Below are positions 1 to 4,523 of a stretch of DNA of 5,720 nucleotides, piece after piece. Each line of letters starts with the position of its first letter. Position 1 is the stretch's first letter. The notes under the pieces are model-generated. The model had not been told where the DNA came from. It did not search any database and was given only the letters and a program-made list of their open reading frames with translations. The stretch comes from an uncultured Lachnospiraceae bacterium (GTDB lineage Bacteria > Bacillota > Clostridia > Lachnospirales > Lachnospiraceae): assembly GCA_947178465.1 (NCBI GenBank), contig CAMWYL010000219.1, forward strand, positions 1 through 5,720, written 5' to 3'. Made by a program: the position numbers and the translations under genes.

Positions 1-745
1 CGGACATAGGAATCACATTTTTCAGCCATTCTTCCAAAGCAATCAACAAAAAAGCTAATCCCAAGACAATGATAACTTTCATGCTGTTGCGTACATAATG
101 CCTATGTGCATATTTTGTTTCAAAAAAAGCAGACAGCAAAACCCCCACAACCGCCCCGATAAATATGCCTGAAACAATCGAACCGGGAATGTTGATAAAC
201 TCCACAATGTTTACTGAATTTCCCTGTGCCATTCCGATAAAGGTTGAAAACAGTACAATGACAAAAACATCATCCAAGGACGCTCCGGCTAAAATAAGCT
301 GCGGAATACCTTTTTTGGTTCCGTATTTTGTCTCCATAAGCTGTACCATTCTTGGAACGACAACCGCCGGAGATACTGCACCAAGAACAGCCCCCATAAT
401 AGCGGCATCAATCAATGTTACTCCAAGAACAGACGGTGCAAACAGGACAAATGCCAGTATCTCAAAAACTGCGGGCAAACAGGACATCAAGATCGCCGGA
501 CGCCCTACTTTTTTTAAGTCGCTGATATTTAAGGATAATCCGGCTTTGATTAAAATAATCACTAAAGCCATTTGCCGCAAATCAGCAGATATCCCCAAAA
601 TGGAAGCATCTAAAAGATTAAGTGCATACTGCCCTAAAACAATCCCCGTAACCAACATACCAATAATACGGGGAAGTTTTATTTTTTGACAAATGGAAGC
701 CATAGCAAGACCGACAAGAAAAATGAGTGCAAGTGATGTCAACAT
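1..745 (-). CDS. Cation:proton antiporter (Na+/H+ exchanger fold), N-terminal 248 residues, 3' end beyond window
   Basis: The reading frame is open from ATG at 745 to the window edge and gives 248 residues starting MLTSLALIFLVGLAMA; full-length relatives have roughly 380-420. Hydrophobic helices run throughout. Family hallmarks are KLPRIIGMLVTGIVLG (residues 23-38), GAVLGAVSPAVVVP (118-131) and the ion-binding helix AGASLDDVFVIVLF (153-166). The acidic pair D158-D159 is the DD type known from CPA2 (NapA-like, electrogenic) antiporters, rather than the ND type of CPA1. The expected role is exchange of Na+ or K+ for protons across the cytoplasmic membrane; the ion cannot be told from sequence. 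The start is fixed by AAGGAGG at 753-759, 7 nt upstream. The gene has its own promoter and sits behind a fluoride-riboswitch leader with a terminator, so it is probably induced by fluoride. Family assignment is firm; substrate and physiological role are inference. Confidence 0.93.
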   Translation of the reverse strand, partial: MLTSLALIFLVGLAMASICQKIKLPRIIGMLVTGIVLGQYALNLLDASILGISADLRQMALVIILIKAGLSLNISDLKKVGRPAILMSCLPAVFEILAFVLFAPSVLGVTLIDAAIMGAVLGAVSPAVVVPRMVQLMETKYGTKKGIPQLILAGASLDDVFVIVLFSTFIGMAQGNSVNIVEFINIPGSIVSGIFIGAVVGVLLSAFFETKYAHRHYVRNSMKVIIVLGLAFLLIALEEWLKNVIPMS

Positions 746-767
746 ATATAATCCTCCTTTTGAACAT

Positions 768-820
768 AAAAAAAGCCAATGTCCTTCTGCAATAGTTATA
801 ATCACAGAAGTCATCAGCTT
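768..820 (-). terminator. Riboswitch-controlled intrinsic terminator in the antiporter leader
   Basis: Read on the minus strand, AAGCUGAUG (820-812) pairs with CAUUGGCUU (781-773), with two G-U wobbles. A small internal loop (A against GA) follows, then CUUCUG (810-805) pairs perfectly with CAGAAG (789-784) around a 15-nt A/U-rich loop. A run of seven U (774-768) follows, and its first two also pair with the AA of the stem. The 5' half of the stem consumes the aptamer's P2 3' strand, the conserved CUGAUG and the pseudoknot strand ACUUC. Terminator and aptamer are therefore mutually exclusive, which predicts an ON switch. It may also end read-through from the MATE operon, for which no other terminator is visible. 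Confidence 0.82.
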
Positions 821-865
821 AATAAAAGCGGTTTCGGTTTCCCAAGGGAGAACTTCATTCCCTTT
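801..865 (-). promoter_or_regulatory. Fluoride riboswitch aptamer (crcB motif) upstream of antiporter
   Basis: Read on the minus strand, the leader has the crcB-motif elements in order. P1 is AAGGGA (864-859) with UCCCUU (849-844), closing the loop AUGAAGUUC. The AAACCGC linker lies at 834-828. P2 is GCUU (829-826) with AAGC (820-817). Then come the conserved CUGAUG (817-812) and ACUUC (811-807). GAAGU in the P1 loop (856-852) is perfectly complementary to ACUUC, giving the expected pseudoknot. The layout and many bases match, from memory, the Bacillus cereus crcB leader and the Thermotoga petrophila fluoride aptamer. Odd points: the P1-P2 linker is longer than usual, with a tandem AAACCG, and the P1 loop has one extra C. 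Known class: binds fluoride through Mg2+ ions. Inferred: fluoride stabilises the aptamer, blocks the overlapping terminator and switches the antiporter on. Confidence 0.9.
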
Positions 866-870
866 CCTGC

Positions 871-899
871 ACTTTAACAAAAAAAGCGAAAAATGTCAA
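871..899 (-). promoter_or_regulatory. Sigma-A promoter for the riboswitch-antiporter transcript
   Basis: On the minus strand a perfect -35 TTGACA (899-894) is followed by a 17-nt spacer and a -10 TAAAGT (876-871), with an upstream TGT that makes it an extended -10. The predicted transcription start, about 864-866, falls exactly at the 5' base of riboswitch stem P1, which supports both calls. The -35 overlaps the stop codon of the upstream MATE gene (896-898). This gives a leader of about 120 nt before the antiporter start. Confidence 0.78.
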
Positions 900-2242
900 T
901 GTCTGTGAAAATTTTTCTGCCACTTCCCACGCAGAAAATGTGTCCATGCAATTACAAAGCCAAAGCCCCAGCCAAAAAGTGTGTTCCACCAGATCATATG
1001 ATAGCCAACGCCCGAAATCCTTTGAAAAAGATAAGTAGTTGCCACACGAACCGTCAAAGCACCGGTAGCCACAAAGGTAGAATACAGGGCATTGTTTGCA
1101 CCTTGGAATAAACCCAATAATGGGAAATAAGACGCAAACAAAGGCAGGCAGAGTGCCACAAACTGCACATGGGCGGAACAATAACCTACAGCCTCCGGTC
1201 CCAATCCAAACACTGATACAATAGGTTGTGCAAAAATGAAAACCACGGTCAAAATACAGACAGAAATGATTTCTGAAATCAATACGGTATGTTTTGCGCC
1301 GGTCTTTAACCGGTCAAGCCTGTTCGCACCAATATTTTGTCCTGTATAGGTTCCCTGAGTCGTCATCAGAGCACTTGCAGGTAAAGTCATATATGTTTCC
1401 ACTTTTTGGGCGACCGTAAAAGATCCTGTCATAGCCTCCCCGTAGCTGTTGACGGCCCTTTGAATGAAAACAAAACCAAATGACACAATAAACTGCTGCA
1501 ATGCCATGGGAAATCCCGCTTTCAAGGTCTGCCTTGCAAGCTGCCATTCAAAGGTGAATTCATTCAGCTTCCAACGAAACACAGGGTACTTCTTCATCAT
1601 GTAAATAATACCCACTACACAGGAAATGGCTTGTGCAATATCTGTAGCCACAGCAGCACCGGCCACCCCCATATTCAGGTTATAAACAAATATAATATCC
1701 AGCACAACATTAATCACACTGGAAACCAACAGAAAATACAATGTCGCTTTGCTGTCCCCAATTCCCCGAAGAACAGCGGCTGCAATATTATATCCAAATT
1801 GAAATATCAGTCCTGCCGCATAAATCTTGAAATAAGTATCAGCCATGGGAATCAGGCTTTCCGGCGTTGCCAGGATATATTCAAGAGCAAATCGGCTGAT
1901 CACAATACCTACCGCTGTTGCTAACACACCCATAGCAAGCATGACCAGGAGAGAAGAAGATGCCTGCCTGCGCATATCATCCTTTTTGCCGGCTCCAAAA
2001 AGCTGAGCAATCAGGATACAGGCTCCTGCCGAAAAACCATTTGCCAACGCCAGAAATGCCATTGTGAGAACACCACAGGCACCAACCGCTGCCAGAGGAG
2101 ATTCCCCGGCAAAATTGCCTACAATGATGGTATCCACTGTATTATAAAGCTGTTGGAGCAGCAAACCCAAAAGTACCGGTATCATAAAGGATAGAATACC
2201 CTTCCACGGTGCTCCTTGCGTCAATGTTTTGTTATTCATCAT
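896..2242 (-). CDS. MATE family multidrug efflux transporter (complete, 448 aa)
   Basis: Integral membrane exporter of the multidrug and toxic compound extrusion family, normally driven by Na+ or H+ and moving cationic or amphipathic compounds out of the cell. The 448-residue length and 12-helix hydrophobic pattern are normal for the family. Two MatE repeats are visible, about residues 14-175 and 238-405. The first opens with PVLLGLLLQQLYNTVDTIIVG (22-42), which matches the typical first helix with its Q/N/D residues. GDSKATL (162-168) and LDIIFVY (181-187) are typical mid-protein motifs. Two adjacent ATGs occur (2242 and 2239). The purine-rich AAAGGGG just upstream suits either; the first is used. 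It is the last gene of the operon, 30 bp after the flavodoxin-like gene, and is probably co-regulated by the divergent LysR gene. Its 3' end carries the promoter of the next gene. The substrate is unknown. Confidence 0.95.
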   Translation of the reverse strand: MMNNKTLTQGAPWKGILSFMIPVLLGLLLQQLYNTVDTIIVGNFAGESPLAAVGACGVLTMAFLALANGFSAGACILIAQLFGAGKKDDMRRQASSSLLVMLAMGVLATAVGIVISRFALEYILATPESLIPMADTYFKIYAAGLIFQFGYNIAAAVLRGIGDSKATLYFLLVSSVINVVLDIIFVYNLNMGVAGAAVATDIAQAISCVVGIIYMMKKYPVFRWKLNEFTFEWQLARQTLKAGFPMALQQFIVSFGFVFIQRAVNSYGEAMTGSFTVAQKVETYMTLPASALMTTQGTYTGQNIGANRLDRLKTGAKHTVLISEIISVCILTVVFIFAQPIVSVFGLGPEAVGYCSAHVQFVALCLPLFASYFPLLGLFQGANNALYSTFVATGALTVRVATTYLFQRISGVGYHMIWWNTLFGWGFGFVIAWTHFLRGKWQKNFHRH

Positions 2243-2272
2243 TTTTGCCCCTTTCCCAAGGTTAAACCGTAT

Positions 2273-2782
2273 TTATATGGAAGCTCCCAGCTGATAGGCT
2301 TCTTTGGTTTTTCCTTTACCAAGCACCTCACCCAAATTTTTCCACCTGAGATTTCTTTCATAAGTCCGATACCATGTTACTGCCTGAGAATAATCGCTAC
2401 CGTCCGCAGTCATCAGCAACACACTCTTTTTTGGAAACCTGCTGTATCCCAGGCATTCCAGTTCCGCATATAATCTGTCAGCTGCAGTTTTTAATGTACC
2501 TGTTATCGTCCAAAAATACAGCGGAGAAGCAAACACAACCACATCGGCATCCTCAAATTCAGCATAGATTTTCTCCATATCGTCTTTTTGGCTGCATGGA
2601 CTTTTGGAATCCCTTCCGGCCCTCAAACATCCTTTGCAGCTATGGATTTCCATCCCGTCAAGATAAAAAATCTTTACCTGATTTCCTGCGGACTCTGCTC
2701 CATCTGCAAAAGCCTCCACCAGTTTTACCGTACTCCCATTCTTTCTTGCAGCTCCATTCAAAACAATAATTTTTTTATTCAT
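2273..2782 (-). CDS. Flavodoxin-like NAD(P)H-dependent FMN oxidoreductase
   Basis: Protein of 169 residues with the flavodoxin-like FMN-reductase fold. The N-terminal strand and phosphate-binding loop, IIVLNGAARKNGSTVKLV (5-22), is the classic GSxRxxGST-type FMN phosphate site. ADVVVFASPLYFWTITGTLK (79-98) is the second flavin-contacting segment, followed by DRLYA (102-106). Between them lies a cysteine-containing loop with C49, C52 and C63, similar in place to the cluster loop of iron-sulfur flavoproteins but lacking one cysteine (A55 at the expected third position). The likely activity is flavin-dependent reduction of a quinone, nitro or other electrophilic compound; the true substrate is not evident. 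The start at 2782 has AGGAG about 10 nt upstream. It lies 35 bp after the SDR gene and 30 bp before the MATE gene, all on one strand with no terminator between, so it is the middle gene of a probable operon. Confidence 0.9.
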   Translation of the reverse strand: MNKKIIVLNGAARKNGSTVKLVEAFADGAESAGNQVKIFYLDGMEIHSCKGCLRAGRDSKSPCSQKDDMEKIYAEFEDADVVVFASPLYFWTITGTLKTAADRLYAELECLGYSRFPKKSVLLMTADGSDYSQAVTWYRTYERNLRWKNLGEVLGKGKTKEAYQLGASI

Positions 2783-2817
2783 CGACTCTATGCTCCTGCT
2801 TTGTTGTATTTACCCAT

Positions 2818-3462
2818 TTAGTGAACAATCTCGAAAGTTTCCTGCTCTGTGTACAGTTTCCAGAATTCTTCGGCAATCGTCTTCGGCGCATAAAAATCAT
2901 TGGAGCCAATTGTTCCTGTTACCTGTACCGTTCCGAGATAGATGCCTTTCTCTTTCAGAACAGGGGAAAGCGCCTGAACCATTGCCCGCAGCGCTGCTTT
3001 ATCCATGGAAAGCGGCAGATAACCCGCATAAGGCTGTAAAGCAAGACCGCCGCCGGTTACAAGGATTGTACCTTTCTTTTCCGCAAATTCCTCTGTATCT
3101 ACCAGCTTAATGCAGTTGTAAGCACCTGCCACGTCCGCCACATACCGATCAAGGAGTGTCTGTGCACAAATTTCCACTTCTTCATCTGCAACCGTGATCC
3201 CCACATTGTAGAACAACACATCGGGAGTGCCATAAGTTTTTACAACTTCACCAAAAACTTTAGTAAAGGCTTCTAAATCCGCAACATCTGCAGTCTGCGT
3301 ATACACCTCAATTCCTTTAGCCTCAAAGTCCGCTGCATACTCTTTCAGATGCTCCTCAGTCCTTGCCATCAGAACAACACGGAAATCATTATTTCCAAAC
3401 TTCTCTGCAACTCCATTTCCAAGTCCTTTTCCTGCACCTACCACTACGATTGTTTTCTTCAT
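2818..3462 (-). CDS. Atypical short-chain dehydrogenase/reductase (SDR) lacking canonical Ser and Tyr
   Basis: Protein of 214 residues with a Rossmann fold, first gene of the minus-strand operon. The nucleotide-binding turn is VGAGKGLG (8-15), in place of TGxxxGxG. R34 after the second strand suggests an NADP(H) preference. D59-V60 corresponds to the adenine-contact position, and YNVG (85-88) replaces the usual NNAG. The active site is unusual: VTGGG (135-139) stands where the catalytic serine is expected, and LSMDK (151-155) keeps the lysine but has leucine where YxxxK needs tyrosine. The protein is also shorter than the usual ~250 residues. It may be an SDR with non-standard chemistry or a nucleotide-binding, non-catalytic protein. 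The start is well fixed by AGGAGG 7-8 nt upstream. It is divergent from the LysR gene, which probably controls it. Fold is secure; reaction unknown. Confidence 0.9.
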   Translation of the reverse strand: MKKTIVVVGAGKGLGNGVAEKFGNNDFRVVLMARTEEHLKEYAADFEAKGIEVYTQTADVADLEAFTKVFGEVVKTYGTPDVLFYNVGITVADEEVEICAQTLLDRYVADVAGAYNCIKLVDTEEFAEKKGTILVTGGGLALQPYAGYLPLSMDKAALRAMVQALSPVLKEKGIYLGTVQVTGTIGSNDFYAPKTIAEEFWKLYTEQETFEIVH

Positions 3463-3526
3463 ACCAATTCCCTCCTAAATTTCTTTGTTATTTTTCAATG
3501 GTTTTACTAATTGATTGTCTAAGTAT

Positions 3527-3555
3527 GTTATAGCAGAATATACATTGACCTCGAA
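3527..3555 (-). promoter_or_regulatory. Promoter of the SDR-flavodoxin-MATE operon
   Basis: On the minus strand an extended -10, TGC-TATAAC (hexamer 3532-3527), lies 17 nt from a weak -35, TTCGAG (3555-3550). Transcription would start near 3520 and leave a leader of about 58 nt before the SDR start. The weak -35 suits an activator-dependent promoter and overlaps the left arm of the inverted repeat and the -35 of the divergent LysR promoter. Called by eye only. Confidence 0.55.
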
Positions 3556-3574
3556 GATACCAAAATGTTAAAAT
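3545..3574 (+). promoter_or_regulatory. Promoter of the LysR regulator gene
   Basis: TTGACC (3545-3550) and TAAAAT (3569-3574) each match the sigma-A consensus in five of six positions and are separated by 18 nt. The start would be near 3581, some 28 nt before the LysR ATG. The -35 lies inside the left inverted-repeat arm, back to back with the divergent operon promoter, as is usual for LysR regulators that repress their own gene. Confidence 0.6.
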
Positions 3575-3603
3575 GGTTTTAAGAAAATCTAAAAACGAGG
3601 TCA
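3546..3603. repeat. 8-bp inverted repeat spanning the LysR promoter (candidate operator pair)
   Basis: TGACCTCG at 3546-3553 recurs as its exact reverse complement CGAGGTCA at 3596-3603, with centres 50 bp apart, close to five helical turns. The left arm overlaps both divergent -35 elements; the right arm covers the LysR ribosome binding site (GAGG, 3597-3600). The left arm also lies within a loose T-N11-A arrangement (T3545, A3557), the general LysR-type box. The repeat is seen directly; its role as a regulator site is inferred. Confidence 0.5.
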
Positions 3604-3608
3604 TTCTT

Positions 3609-4523
3609 ATGTATAACAGAGAACTTATCACCTTTATTGCTGTCGCAGACCAAGGCAGTTTTCTGAAAGCCGCACAGGAATTATATATCACACCCGCTTC
3701 CGTTATGAACCAAATGAACAAGCTGGAGCGCATTATAGGAGCTAAACTCATAGAACGTACCAATCAGGGAACCTATTTGACTGCTGCCGGACGTTCTATT
3801 TATCAGGATGCAAAACAAATGATGGAATTTGCAGATGAGGCCATCAAAAAAGCGCGGCAGCTTGCCGCTTCAGAACAGAACACAATCCGGATTGGAACCT
3901 CCATTCTGCGTCCCTGCAAAAGGCTCATTGATTTATGGGCAGAAATTGATGATGGAAGTCTGCCATTCCAAATCAAAATTGTTCCATTCGATGATAATCC
4001 TGCCGGCTTAGAGTCTGTCCTTTCTGCACTGGGAAAGCAAATTGATTGTTTTGTGGCTCCGTGTGATTCTATCGAATGGCGGACACAGCACAATATCTTC
4101 CTTCTTGACAAACTCCCCTGCCGTGTTGCTGTTCCAAGGAAGCATCATCTGTCAAAGAAAAAAAGCCTCTGCTGGTCTGATTTAGACGGAGAGACTTTTA
4201 TAATGGTCAGAAGGGGAGAATCCGCTGTTTTAAATCAAATGCGGGATGATATATTGGAAAACCATTCACAAATCAAGATTGTGGATGCTCCTAATTTTTA
4301 TGACACCTCCATATTCAATGAATGCGAACAGATGAATTACCTGATGGAGACCTTGGATATCTGGACAGATATCCATCCCGCACTGGTAACACTGCCTATG
4401 GAATGGGAATACAAAATATCTTACGGTATTGTATATGCAAAAAAGCCCTCCAAGGCAGTAACAGAATTTATTGACAGCATCCAAAACAGTATGTCCGACA
4501 AAAATACTAAAAAAGAGCTGTAG
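3609..4523 (+). CDS. LysR-type transcriptional regulator
   Basis: Protein of 304 residues, the usual LysR length. The N-terminal winged helix-turn-helix covers about residues 4-62: LITFIAVADQGSFLKAAQEL (6-25) then ITPASVMNQMNKLERIIGAK (27-46) carry the recognition helix, and LIERTNQGTYLTAAG (47-61) is the wing. A linker helix follows (about 63-88), then an effector-binding domain of the periplasmic-binding type (about 92-290) that begins TIRIGTS. ATG at 3609 is preferred over the in-frame ATG at 3573: it has GAGG 8 nt upstream and begins at the family's usual N-terminus, while the upstream ATG has no ribosome binding site and lies in the -10 region. It is divergent from the SDR operon with shared promoter DNA, so it very likely regulates that operon and itself. 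The ligand is unknown. Its last 17 bp overlap the end of the convergent MATE gene. Confidence 0.94.
   Translation: MYNRELITFIAVADQGSFLKAAQELYITPASVMNQMNKLERIIGAKLIERTNQGTYLTAAGRSIYQDAKQMMEFADEAIKKARQLAASEQNTIRIGTSILRPCKRLIDLWAEIDDGSLPFQIKIVPFDDNPAGLESVLSALGKQIDCFVAPCDSIEWRTQHNIFLLDKLPCRVAVPRKHHLSKKKSLCWSDLDGETFIMVRRGESAVLNQMRDDILENHSQIKIVDAPNFYDTSIFNECEQMNYLMETLDIWTDIHPALVTLPMEWEYKISYGIVYAKKPSKAVTEFIDSIQNSMSDKNTKKEL

Noticed and set aside
165..689. Long plus-strand open frame of 174 codons
   Set aside because: It is antisense to the well-conserved antiporter, has a low-complexity Ile/Lys/Pro/Ser composition, no ribosome binding site and no recognisable motif.
855..1181. Minus-strand 108-codon frame overlapping the MATE 3' end and the riboswitch promoter
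   Set aside because: It is out of frame inside the MATE gene, Cys/Phe/Trp-rich, lacks a ribosome binding site and runs through the promoter into the leader; a shadow frame.
2783..2817. Possible terminator or promoter between the SDR and flavodoxin genes
   Set aside because: Only a ribosome binding site is visible in these 35 bp; no hairpin or promoter hexamers.
3523..3543. GTAT-N13-ATAC dyad as a LysR binding box
   Set aside because: The half-sites are only four bases, the spacing does not fit T-N11-A, and such A/T dyads are expected by chance here.
3573..3608. Upstream in-frame ATG extending the LysR protein by 12 residues
   Set aside because: There is no ribosome binding site before it, it overlaps the predicted -10, and LysR proteins start close to the helix-turn-helix as the ATG at 3609 does.
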